Positions 1 to 10,729 of a stretch of 64,000 nucleotides of DNA are shown here, in pieces. The stretch lies in NCBI GenBank assembly GCA_963921425.1, contig OY992832.1, forward strand, positions 8,308,001-8,372,000, in the 5' to 3' direction. Within the stretch, counting starts at the first letter, position 1. The number at the start of each line of letters is the position of its first letter. The notes beneath the pieces are model-generated. The model did not search any database, was not told the DNA's origin, and saw only the letters and a program-made list of their open reading frames with translations. The position numbers and the translations under genes were made by a program. This DNA comes from Dryas octopetala. Taxonomy: Eukaryota > Streptophyta > Magnoliopsida > Rosales > Rosaceae.

Positions 1-713
1 CATCCAAGTATCCAACTCTACGATCCTATTCTTATATAGGCATCACATCCAAGTATCACTATTAATAATAACAATTAATCTCATAATAGTCACTAAATCA
101 TTAAAATAATAAACCATTATTATTTAGAGAAAAGTCGTATACATACAAGAATTTTTTTTTTCCCTTTGTGCGGGAACGAATAACTTAGAGAAAATTTCTA
201 TTGTAGAAGAGGAGCCTTATGTCAAACACTAGGAAGAGGAATTCTCTCATTACCATGGTCCATGAGCTATCTATCCTATGAATCTATTCTCCTAATTAAG
301 TGTTTAGGTACATGCTAGCTATTAGTTTCTTTATAATGTCGAAAGAGGTACTAAATTTGACTTCCCCTCCCATATTAAAAAGAAAAAAAGTGTTTAGGTT
401 ATTCGATGTTCATAATTTGTTACGTACTTATCTAAGACCAAATCTTTTGTTTTCAAACTTTGGGTTTTTCTTTTTTTTAGAAAATTATGGGTTCCAAGTT
501 CCTCCATTCTACAAGTTTATAGCTAGAATTATTTTTTATTATTATGTAGATCGTAAATCCATGATAATAAAATGACTGGTGTACATGCCTGTAAAGAATA
601 AAGAATGAAACATTTCACATGCAAACACATTGTTTTGGGTTCTTTGTTTAAAGTTTGAGATTAGGAATTAATATGCATGAACCTTCGTGGTAGGGAGAGG
701 CAATATTAATTAA
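1..713. other. AT-rich intergenic DNA
   Basis: No gene, RNA or repeat structure could be supported here. Short open frames (for example 300-575) have no recognisable domain and are AT-rich. The last nine bases (705-713) are the left target-site duplication of the next element. Confidence 0.5.
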
Positions 714-2286
714 GGGTTAATTACATATATATAACTTAATTATACATCACTTATCAATTGGGTATCTCAAGTTTAAAAACTTTCATTAGGGTACATCAAC
801 TTATGTTTTTTGTCAATTGAATACCTCCGTTAGTCTGACCGTTAGTCTAACCGTTAACTAATAATGTGGTGCTGATGTGGCACATTCACTTGGCATTTAA
901 AAATAGACAGGTGGATAAAAATTAATTAAAAAACCTAATTAGAGTTTAAAAAATGATACAAAATATAAAAAATAAACACAAAATTAAAAAATGAAAAAAA
1001 CAAAAAATGGCTGAAAACCCAGCAACTTCACCCTCAACCCTTCTCTCTTCGCCTCCCTCCCCCTCTCTGGCCAGCAACTCGCAGCCCACACCCTCCTCCC
1101 TCCCCCTCCCCAAGTCCGCCACCCTCCACATGCACCCACTGACCACCACCACCGCAAACCTCCAACCGTAGCCATGACCCGACAAGCCCAAGCCCAAGCC
1201 CAAACCCACCGCCTCTCTACCTGTCACCGCCACCCTGCCAGCCTCATCATCGGTTTCTGCGCGCCATGCCTCCGCGAACGCCTAGCCGGTCTCGACTCCG
1301 CCGCTCACCCCGAAACCCCAACCCGGAACCCACATTCCGGGTCAGAGCTCCGACGCAGCAAATCATGCCAACAACTCTCCAGACCCGACTCAGCGCAAGT
1401 CCTAGCTCAGGCCCAGGACTAGATTTATCAGCCAACAACCCTCCATACCCGACTCGACGCAAGTCCTGCGACGTTAGGGCTCGGAACACTCTCTCGGAGC
1501 TCTTCAACATCGACGACGAGCGCAAAGGCCTACCCAGAAAGTTCGAGGTCGAATTGAAGGAAGAGGACGATAATGGAAATGTGCTTAGGGTTTCTGATGC
1601 GGAGTTCAAGACAATGAAGGAGTTGAGTAAATAAAATTGGGGGTGAAGGGCGTCGGAGAAGAGGAAGAGGCTGGGTTGGGCAGGATAGGGGCGGGCTGGG
1701 GTGGGGGGGTGCGATGGAGCTGGCTGGGGTTGAGTGGCAGAGGGAGGGGCGGGGATTGGTGGAAGAAGGAGGTGTTGCAGAGGGGAGAGGAGGCAGAGAG
1801 AAAGAGAAAGAGAAAGTGAGAGGAGGGAAGTGGGTCGGGTCTGGTCGGGGTGGGGTGGGGTGGGGTGGCGGGGGGAAGGTGTGGCCTGGGTTTGGGGGGG
1901 AAGGACGGGGGATGTGGAAGGGTGGCCTGGGTGGGGGAAGGGTGGGGGAGGAAGGGGGAATGAGGGGGCTAGGTGGGGAGGTGAGGCCGGGCCTGGCTTC
2001 GTTTTTTTTTTTTTTCAATTTTATATAATTTTAAGGATTTTTTTGATTTTTTTATAAATTTTTGTCCATGTGGCTTTTTTTTAAAGACAAGTCAACGTTT
2101 AATAGTGGGTCCGCTTGTGCCACGTCAGCGCCACATAGGTAGTTAACGGTCCTTCTAACGGTCAAAGTAACGGAGGTATTCAATTAACAAAAAACATAAG
2201 TTGATGTACCCTAATGAAAGTTTTTAAACTTGAGGTACCCAATTGATAAGTGATGTATAGTTGAGGTATATATTTGTAATTAACCC
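714..2286. mobile_element. Long-TIR DNA transposon, MULE-like, non-autonomous
   Basis: The two ends form terminal inverted repeats of about 170 bp (about 714-885 and 2112-2286), both starting GGGTTAATTACA with high identity. The flanks carry a perfect 9-bp target-site duplication attaattaa (705-713 and 2287-2295). Nine-base duplications with long TIRs are typical of Mutator-like elements. No transposase is visible. The interior (about 1015-2000) is GC-rich, unlike its surroundings, with strong C-rich then G-rich strand bias, and contains an open frame at 1266-1634 that I cannot assign. A Pack-MULE carrying a captured host fragment is the likeliest reading; the TSD could partly reflect the local TTAA-rich sequence. 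Confidence 0.8.
1266..1634 (+). CDS. Unrecognised GC-rich open frame inside the MULE-like element
   Basis: A 122-codon open frame with a Pro/Arg/Ser-rich first half and a second half (from about residue 75) that looks like ordinary protein: acidic and lysine-rich, ending VSDAEFKTMKELSK. Base composition differs sharply from the flanking AT-rich DNA. It lies between the TIRs, so a host-gene fragment captured by the transposon is plausible. I do not recognise the parent gene, and the frame has no visible promoter. It may be non-functional. Confidence 0.3.
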   Translation: MPPRTPSRSRLRRSPRNPNPEPTFRVRAPTQQIMPTTLQTRLSASPSSGPGLDLSANNPPYPTRRKSCDVRARNTLSELFNIDDERKGLPRKFEVELKEEDDNGNVLRVSDAEFKTMKELSK

Positions 2287-2515
2287 ATTAATTAATTAAT
2301 TAATCATTAAATTCCTCGTACGTTAATCAGCCACAATCTCTGAAAAAATATTATGTCAGTTCTAATCAAAAGTTTTAGTTTAATTAATACCTTGATAATG
2401 ATTAATGAGTGATGTGCAGCACGAAAACTAGCAAATAATTAAATTATTTTTGGTCCCTCCATTTATATATAAATCAGCTAGTCAGGTTTAGTACGAGTTA
2501 AATCCGGGGACCAAT

Positions 2516-2868
2516 TCTACAAGAAATCAGGTCCCTTTCCTCTGGCTTTTCTTCAATCAGCTGGAATTGGGTCCGTCGTGAAGCAAATCGTGCCGCTGAC
2601 TTTGTGGCACTGCTAACTAAAAGGGGGATGTGCTCTCTGTCTTGGGTGGAATCACCCCCATCCTCCCTTCTTGGAATTTTGATCGCTGACGGCCTCTCCG
2701 TGGACTGAGTTGTTTGTTGAGTTTAAGTGACTGTTTGCTTTTTTATCTTTGTTTTGTCTATTTGCTAGTATTGCTCTTGTCGTTTTTTTTTTCCTTGGTT
2801 TGTACTGTTTCATTTTTGGGCTTTCTTTCTTTTAATGAAGTTTCATATTGGCCAAAAAAAAAAAAAAT
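2516..2868 (+). mobile_element. 5'-truncated LINE insertion with RNase H-type C-terminus and poly-A tail
   Basis: The fragment is flanked by a perfect 13-bp target-site duplication, tccggggaccaat (2503-2515 and 2869-2881), and ends in a 14-base A tail (2854-2867). About 2530-2710 translates to the C-terminal end of a plant LINE RNase H domain, with the characteristic WVRREANRAADFVALL stretch and a stop just after GLSVD. The segment after the stop is a T-rich 3' UTR ending ggcc before the A tail. Truncation plus TSD plus tail is the signature of target-primed reverse transcription. Only the last part of ORF2 is present, so it is dead. Confidence 0.88.
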
Positions 2869-2881
2869 TCCGGGGACCAAT

Positions 2882-4380
2882 CGAGAACATGCTACAATCT
2901 CTATAAAGGATCCGGATCCAATTGTACAGTTGTACTACTCTGTGATTTGAGTACTACACGGTGTCTTTACTTTACACACATGACACATGCATGTGATCGA
3001 GTATTTGTGTCTTAATTTATCACACGAATTATGGAAATGACTTAATGAGTCATGATGATCCACCTCCTTTCTAATTTAGAAAAAAAATTGTAAATTTGAG
3101 TACACATGTCACATGTGAGCAGCTCAAGTTAATCAACATCTATGTTATTCTTGCTAAGTCAAGTTGGGCATCAATAATATTCATCTAATTCGTTTTTAAT
3201 CATATTTATTTCCAATAAATATTGACATATATATTATTCAATAAACAATTTAATGACTTGGTCTATAGTTGTGGAAGGTTATCATTGCTTCAGTAGTGAT
3301 TTCCTTGCTTGCAATATAATATAGCATAACACATCTTTCATTGATGCATCATGGAATTAATTAAATAAGATTACTACCATATTTTGGTCAAATCAATTTA
3401 AGCATTAAATTTTTTTTTTTTATTAACCATCAGCCCGGCCTCCAATCTGTTTATTTTATTTTTGTTAGATATCAAGTAGTTGATGACTTTTTTTTTTTTG
3501 TTTAAGATAAATAGTCGATGATTTGAAGTCACTTTAATAACAAATATTAATATAACTTTTCTTTGAATTTAAGAACGGATTATTAGTGCACCAGAGAGTT
3601 TGTCTTAAAAAATGCGTGCAGGTAGAATGATGGATTCATAAGCGGGTGTATAAATTATAAGAAACTTTCAGTATCAATACCAGTCAGTATATATTGCAGA
3701 ATAATCCTGTTAAGGAGCATGAGTATGAAATCCACTTAACCCATTTCATTATAAGAGAGTTAAAAGAAAAAGAAAAAAATTGTCAAAAATTCATAATAAT
3801 AATTGGTTCTATAACATCTTTCAACTGATCACACATTCACACCCATTAAGAAATAAGAACTATCAGTGAGAGGTGAGAACACTTGCATGTAGCACTGGTA
3901 CTCTGTAAGGCCTCAATGTTCGGGTCTATCAATTCACATTTATATGATCTTTTCAATTATCACTAATCAGGTCTTTCAATTTACACTATATGATTTTTTC
4001 CTCGTCAATTAACTGAGTCATTGCTGAGCTCAGTAAGCTAGAGCTCCAGATCAGACTTGAGAGAGTCTGCTTCCATATAGTCATTAATGTACATAGAATC
4101 TATGTACATAAAAAATGACTAAGGTTTTTGCCCATACACACGTCACACGTGACGTGGCCTAGTAGTCATCATTTTTTTTTTCTAAGATAAAAAATAAGCA
4201 TATTTAAAAATTCTTATGATGATGAGATACCTTGACTGTTTCTTTTTCTTTGGTCAAATTATGAGTTACGACCTCTGAAAAGAATGAAATAAATTTTTTT
4301 TAAGTGATTCAGTGCATGAAGGTGCCAGTCCTAAATTAACGTTTATGTAATGTACAAATTTACAGCCACAAGCCTCGATA
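2882..4380. other. Intergenic DNA without recognisable genes
   Basis: AT-rich sequence with short T and A runs. A possible tiny retro-insertion lies at 3487-3511: a T run between imperfect 10-bp repeats (3477-3486 and 3512-3521, one mismatch). Nothing else supported. Confidence 0.5.
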
Positions 4381-5360
4381 AAGATGTAAAATAAGGGGTG
4401 GCAAAATTTGACTATATCATACATGTCAAACTCACTGAATCTAATCTGGTTTTAGAAAGTTGGAATATTTGCACACAGAATGCATAGCAGGGTTATACGT
4501 ACAATGCGATCAGAAGAGAAATGTTCAAAACAAGTTAGGAAAAAAAAGAAAAAGAAGAAGCATATATTATAAAAAGAAAAGAGGTTGGTCAGACCTGAGT
4601 TGCTTTTGTTTCCTTCTATCTGATTTGTTTGCTAGCTAGCCCATCAAGACATCATTATAGATAACGTGTTCAACATGAAGCGTATGCTGAACTGTATACA
4701 TAGACAAAATGCCATTTTATATATCAACTGGATACATAGAACAAATTTTGATGCAAGCAAACTTAGGGAGCTCTAAATTGCAGTAATTTTATATGTAATA
4801 ACTGTTAACTTGATATATATATATATATATTAATAGTTTACCCTTATAAAGTTTAAGATTTTCAGGTCGAGTAGTTTAATAAAGTATCAACATTTTGGTT
4901 TCAAGGAGTTCTATAGATTTTATCCATATTTTCAAAATTAGGCTGCACCTAAACTAGAGACGGTGATAATGAGTTTTAGTTTGATGTATGTTATTGATCC
5001 ATTTAAGTTTTTAGCGTTCAATAATAATATAATAAAAGGGCAACAAATTTTGCACCCTAATTTGGAGTTTGTGAAAGTTTCCAACAAATGGAATCTTAAA
5101 AAATTATTACTAGATGATTGGATATATAAGAATAGTACGTATTTTGTTTTGCTAGGCAGCTGAACAAGAATTACATATTCTATTTGGGTTATAGACTTAA
5201 TAGTATTCGGCAAAAGACACCCCTTTTGTCACGTACCCCACTGCAAATTCCAAGCACCCTCGACGGGATCTTCTATGTCAGCTTTTCCTTGAGAAAATAA
5301 GAGATATATACTTGGATCAAATTTGGCTGCAGGACTCAATCTTCTAAGGATTTGTACTTG
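4381..5360 (+). repeat. Diverged copy of the CYP716 array spacer
   Basis: Two blocks match the spacer DNA between the P450 copies. About 4420-4800 resembles 10740-11100 (shared phrases include atatttgcacacagaat and gaagagaaatgttc). About 5175-5360 resembles 12230-12410 (shared atttggctgcaggactcaat). The order is the same as in the later spacers, so this is the spacer of the first repeat unit, much more diverged than the other two spacers are from each other. An open frame at 4963-5163 looks accidental. Confidence 0.75.
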
Positions 5361-5371
5361 TTAATTATTTA

Positions 5372-7343
5372 GTGCCTAATTTTAAACACCCTGATCACCA
5401 AAAAAATTTGTCTAAACCCCTACTCATTTAGAAACTCTTTCAAAACCCCCTAAAACTTATAATCCTAAATTACCCTTCTGACGCGTGCTGACACATGCTG
5501 ACGTCACTATAACTGAATTTTTGTGAAACTGTTTTTTTTTTTTTTTTTTTTGAATTGAAGTTTTTGCTAAAAGCCTAAAACTCAATATTTCACTAAAACT
5601 AAAATCAAACACTGAAATTGAATTTCATTACACTAAAACTGAATTTCAAAAATTCAGTTACACTGAAACTGAATTTCAAAAATTCAGTTACACTAAAACT
5701 GAATTTCAAGAATTCAATTACACTGAAACTGAATTTCAGAAATTCAGTTACACTAAATTGAAGAATTCAGTTATGAATTCAGTTACTGAAACTGAATTAA
5801 GTGATGAAACAATTACACCTCGACTAAAATGCAATTACACCTTAATTAAAAAACAATTACACCTTTACTAAAACAATTACACTTCACTAAAACAGTTACA
5901 CCTTTACTGAATTCCGTTTCACTAAAAAGAACACAGCAACCTTATCAAAAAAAAAAAAAAACCAACAATACAACAAGTCATTGAGATGAGAGGAGTAGCC
6001 AACAATACAACGTCGTCCGATCACCTCACGCGCGACGAGTACACGACAGTCGCCACTGCCTCGATCTGTTTCTACCTGCAAATTTGATTCATCATATTTC
6101 AGAATCATAATTTCATTCAAAATTCATTTAAAACTCATGTTTCACGAACTGAAACTGTTTTATCAATAAATGAAATAAATTTGTATATACTTATAAATCA
6201 ATTAAAAAACCCACATTTCTATCCGATTAACAACAAATTCAATTAAAACAGATTCACAAATTATACATTTCACAAACAGATTCACAAATCAATTTCAAAT
6301 TAAGGTTTTCAAATTAGGGCTTTTGAACCAAACTGTCTACAAATAGCTCACCAATTCAAAGGAAACAAAAAACTTCAAACGAACCAGAACTTGACTTATG
6401 AACCCAGACTTGTTTCTGCAAATACAGTTTCACTGCTGATGCATGTTTACCTTCAAAACTGCAGCTTGAAATAATTTTGATTCATCATATATATGTATTT
6501 TGGAAAACAACAGAGAAGCCGCGGGCTTCCAAAGGTGATGGTGCTGTCGGAATTTCGAAATCCCCAAATAGCAAAATGAAATCCTCAAATCTATTTCAAA
6601 ATGGGTATTACCTGCGCTGAGAGGCAGAGATGAAATCGTCGACCTTTGGGGCAGCAATGGTGGCGCAGAGAAGCAGAGTACCAACTCCAAAACTCGCTAG
6701 CTGCCAGAACACAGAGATCGCCGGCGAGGATGTCGCCGACTTCTCTCCTTCGACACGACAGTAAGTCTCGGACCTTCTCGGTGTCGAGTCGCCGTCCACG
6801 GTGGTCAGTTGGAGAATCGAAGACCACCATCGTGCTCAGGACGTCGAGAGGAAGAAGACTTGGGTGGTCCAGCATTGCAACTTCGCTGGAAAAGGCAGAT
6901 TGCCGGCGAACACCTCCGGTCGGAGTCGCGGCGATCTGGGCTGTTTGGGCATGATTCGGGGCGAGTGATGACAGAAGGAGGAAGAGGAGAGAGAGACAAA
7001 GTTGATGGTGGTGGTCTCGCTGGCAACCATTGCCGGACAACGCCACACGCGCCAGCAACAGCCGCACGTGGAGGAGAGAGAACAGAGAGAAGAAAGATGA
7101 TGCGGAAATGAGAGAGAGAGAGAGCGCGTGAGAATGAGAGAAAATATATTGAAAATTGATTTTGTATAACCTAGGGTTATAATAGGAACATTAAAAAAAA
7201 AAGTCAAATTTAGCTGAGTGTTAGTTGACTAGGAGGTTTTGGAAGAGTTTAAGTAGGTAATTGGGGGTTTTGAATTAATTATATTAAGGGTGGAGGTTTT
7301 GAAATAATTAAGTTCTAAATAGGGGGTTATGGATAGTTTACAT
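5372..7343. mobile_element. Candidate DNA transposon inserted in the first CYP spacer
   Basis: The sequence interrupts spacer-like DNA and is flanked by an 11-bp direct repeat, ttaattattta (5361-5371 and 7344-7354). The ends carry related inverted motifs: aaacccctactcatttag and caaaaccccctaaaa on the left, and their approximate reverse complements on the right (about 7225-7330). It contains a 30-bp minisatellite (5631-5772) and a GC-rich part (about 6600-7090) with overlapping open frames on both strands, none recognisable. No transposase was seen. A MULE-like element with weak TIRs is the best guess; the direct repeat is low in complexity. Confidence 0.5.
5631..5772 (+). repeat. 30-bp minisatellite with internal palindrome
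   Basis: Four full units of 30 bp starting at 5631, 5661, 5691 and 5721, then a partial unit. Each reads cact-a/g-aaactgaatttc followed by aaaattcagtta with small changes. Each unit contains the near-palindrome ctgaatttcaaaaattcag. Neighbouring DNA (5775-5910) has looser repeats of caattacacctt. Confidence 0.85.
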
Positions 7344-7354
7344 TTAATTATTTA

Positions 7355-8580
7355 ATTTTTTAAATCAAGTTGTTGGTTATTAAATTTTTTTAATCAAGTT
7401 GTTTTTTTTTTGGTCGAATAATGATATTTAAGGCCAAGTGGCAACGGGCAAACAGTACAAAGGAAAAGAGAGGTAGTAAGAGGGGATGGAACCCAAGCTC
7501 TTAAAACCCAAGGAAATATAAAGCACTACAACACAAAACAAAGTCAAGATAACTGAGAACAACAAAAAGAAACCAAGAGAAATTAGAAAATACTGTAGCT
7601 ACAAGTAACTACTGCCGCATGCCACTGATGCTTGGAATTAAACCAGAGTGAGTTGTTAATTATTAATTAATAATTCAAGGTCTACTACAATAAAAAAATC
7701 ATCTTCAATTGTTAATAGGATCTGTAAAAATGTGAAATGTGTTGTATTACATTGAAAAATTATAAATTTGTATAAGTGCTTATAAGAGTTTTAACCTCTT
7801 TTTTTATAGCCAATTAATTTTGAGTCGAATCTTTTAATTTTGGTTTAGATTCTTCCATGTAATACTTGCTAGCTTTTATAGGCCATGCCATAGATTCTAT
7901 GTTTACATTTATGTGGTAAACAAATATGTCAAAACTGCAAAACTTCTCGCTGTTTTGATTTTGATTTATTGTGACATAAGATAAACAACTACTTTCCTTT
8001 CTCAGCAAAAAAGAAAAAGAACAATGACTAACATTTTTTGTTCATAGCAACCATGATTACATATCAGAAATGGCATTGCTTTCTGTGATTCAAAAGCCAC
8101 CAAGTATGATTAGATATGTTTCTTTACTTTAGCTGACGTCTTGCTGCTTTTCTATAAAGCCAAAAAAAAATTCTGTTTAATAAAGCTAAATCTCATTTCA
8201 GCGCGAGAGTGGAGTGTAAATTGGGTCTACATGTCATGATAAACATTAAACACCACTGTATAATGGAGATCCAAAAATAAATAATATTTTTTATTTTAAA
8301 AATTTTAGTTAAAATACAAAATAGAGATGAACAAAAAGAATATATGAGAAGTTGAGAACAACAACTCAAACTAAAGATTTTTTTTAATAAAGTAAAGAGA
8401 AATACTATTAGATCAACATGTAGTTAATAATTTTAAGACTTATTTTGATATATGTAATATTTCTTGTTGCATGATCTACCAATAAATTTTAGGAAGGATC
8501 TTCTTCAGATACATTGAATTATGGGTTTCATTTTTAGTTTTCAACCCTTCCCCCATAGATTTCCAAAAGTCGGCAGAATT
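7355..8580. other. Intergenic DNA with a possible minus-strand LINE 3' end
   Basis: A T run at about 7402-7411 followed by ggtcgaataatg reads on the minus strand as a 3' UTR ending cattattcgacc plus an A tail. The preceding minus-strand bases (about 7470-7650) are T-rich and contain ctttgtactgtttg, similar to the LINE 3' UTR near 2800. Target duplications were not found. The remainder shows no gene. Confidence 0.35.
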
Positions 8581-8869
8581 CATTATGGTGTTGAGCTAAT
8601 TATAACCCACTTTGTAAAAAGCTAGTAAATTTGGCAGCATATGTTTGGAGAGGTCCACAGACTTTTTCAATGCATAGATGACCACTGACTTGGTTGGTGA
8701 GGACTGAGGAGTATCCATATGGGTGGAATAACATCAATGCCAAAGCCTTGGCATGATAATGGCATCTATAATGGAGCAGACTAGGCCATGCCATGTGTAC
8801 GTTTTTGACAATTCAAATTTGACGACTTTTGGCGTGCTGAAGCAAGGCTTACCACATGGGATTTGTCCC

Positions 8870-8877
8870 TTTATAAA
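8870..8877 (+). promoter_or_regulatory. TATA box of CYP716 copy 1
   Basis: TTTATAAA about 80 bases upstream of the start codon at 8959. The same box in the same context (ccctttataaac) lies upstream of copies 2 and 3. Confidence 0.65.
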
Positions 8878-8958
8878 CCTCACTTCCCAAGCTTCCTAAA
8901 CATCATCAACTGCTAGCTTTGCCTACCTTGCTAAACACACCAATCTCAGCTAACAAAA

Positions 8959-10646
8959 ATGGAGACCCTTTACCTTGCTCTGTCTTTGGGTGCTGCTCTT
9001 TTGGCCCTTACCATCTTTGCATTCAAGGGCAAATCCGATGATGACAAGAACCTCCCACCAGGGAGCATGGGGTGGCCTATTGTGGGTGAGACTCTGGAGT
9101 TCCTGTTTGGGAAGCCAGAAAATTTTGTGTTCAAGAGGATGAGGAGGTACTCCCCTGACATCTTCAAGACCAAGATTCTTGGAGAGAAAACTGCTGTCAT
9201 ATGTGGTCCTAATGGCCACAAATTTCTCTTCTCCAATGAGCAGAAGTACTTCACCGCATTCCGTCCACACTCAATGCAGAAGATGTTTCGATCATACAAG
9301 GTGGCTGCAGCTGCTTCTGCTCCTCCTGCAGCACAGCCTGCCCGCGACGAAGAGGCCAAAGTGCTCCGGTCACCGGGGTTTTTGAAGCCGGAGGCATTGA
9401 TGAGGTACTTGGGCAAAATGGACTCAATCACCCAGGAACAGATGAGAACCTATTGGGAAGGCAAAGATGAGGTCAAGGTCTACCCTCTGGCCAAGACCCT
9501 CACTCTAAGCCTTGCCTGCAGATTCTTCTTGGGGATTGATGAGCCTGAGAAAATCGCAAGGCTTGTGAGCCATTTTGATGATGTTACTGTGGGGATGCAC
9601 TCACTTATTGTGAACTTCCCAGGAACAATTTTCCACAAGGCAACCAAAGCAGCAGATGCAATCCGCAAGGAGTTGAAGATTGTGATTCAGGAGAAGAAGG
9701 CTGCAATGGCATCAGGAGCACCCATGCATGACATACTGTCACATATGATTGTGGCCAGTGACCCATCTGGCAAACACATGCCTGAGGCTGAGGTTGCTGA
9801 CAAGATCATGGGTTTGCTCACTGCAGGGTACAGCACTGTGGCTACTGCCATGACTTTCTTCATGAAATATGTTGGAGAGAGGCCTGACATATATGCCAAG
9901 GTCCTAGCTGGTAAATTCCTCAACTTCATCTTTGTAGCTTATCAATAGTTTCATATCGGATATCCCAATTCATTGATTCGGCTAATATCAAATTGCAATT
10001 GGAGTTTTTTGGTTTCTATCTGCTAACATTTGAGTTGTCTTTTGAAAATCAGAGCAAAAGGAGATAGCAGACTCAAAGAAGCCTGGAGAACTATTGGAAT
10101 GGGAAGACATAAGCAAAATGAAGTATTCATGGAATGTATTGTATGAGGTGATGAGATTCACACCACCACTTCAGGGGACATTCAGAGAGGCCTTGACTGA
10201 TTTCACCTATGCTGGTTACACCATTCCAAAGGGCTGGAAGGTATGTGACACTCATATGATCACAATCTTATAATAAAAGTTGATGTTCACCTTTGTGAGT
10301 ATATTTTGTTGATTGAAACTAAGTTTCTTTTACCATCTTCTTTGAGCAGGTATATTGGACTGTTAGTACAACAAACATGAACCCAGAGTACTTTCCCAAC
10401 CCAGAAAAGTTTGACCCATCAAGATACGATGACTTAAATGCATTCCCAGCTTTCACATTTGTTCCATTTGGAGGAGGACCTAGAATGTGCCCTGGGAAAG
10501 AGTATGCAAGGCTTGCAATACTCACATTTGTCCACAATGTGGTGAAGAGGTTTGAATGGGAAGTGTTGTTTCCTAAGGAGAAGATCACAGGTGACATGAT
10601 GCCAACACCAGAGAAAGGCCTTCCAATTCGCCTCAGACGTCACTAA
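8959..10646 (+). CDS. CYP716: CYP716-type cytochrome P450, copy 1
   Basis: Exons 8959-9910, 10053-10240 and 10350-10646 join in frame to 478 residues, the usual length for CYP716 enzymes. These are ER-anchored monooxygenases, many of which oxidise triterpene scaffolds such as beta-amyrin. Visible: membrane anchor at residues 4-22, LPPG hinge at 32-35, I-helix AGYST at 289-293, K-helix EVMR at 349-352, FDPSRY at 401-406, and heme loop [10 protein letters not shown] at 420-429 with Cys427. An Ala/Pro-rich stretch (115-128) sits just before EEAKVLR, in the B-C region. The acid normally found in the I-helix motif is Ser292. Copy 1 differs from copies 2 and 3 by Met148 (Val) and Lys198 (Arg). Family assignment is firm; substrate is unknown. 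Confidence 0.93.
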
Positions 10647-10729
10647 GCATCGCCACTATCATGAAATTTTCTCTGTTTTAGAATACTCCTCCACTGCCTA
10701 TCACAGCAAGAGTGGGGACGGTCAGACCA

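Noticed and set aside
6591..7207. Overlapping GC-rich open frames on both strands
   Set aside because: No domain or homologue recognised, both strands open, and they lie inside a candidate transposon; not called as genes.
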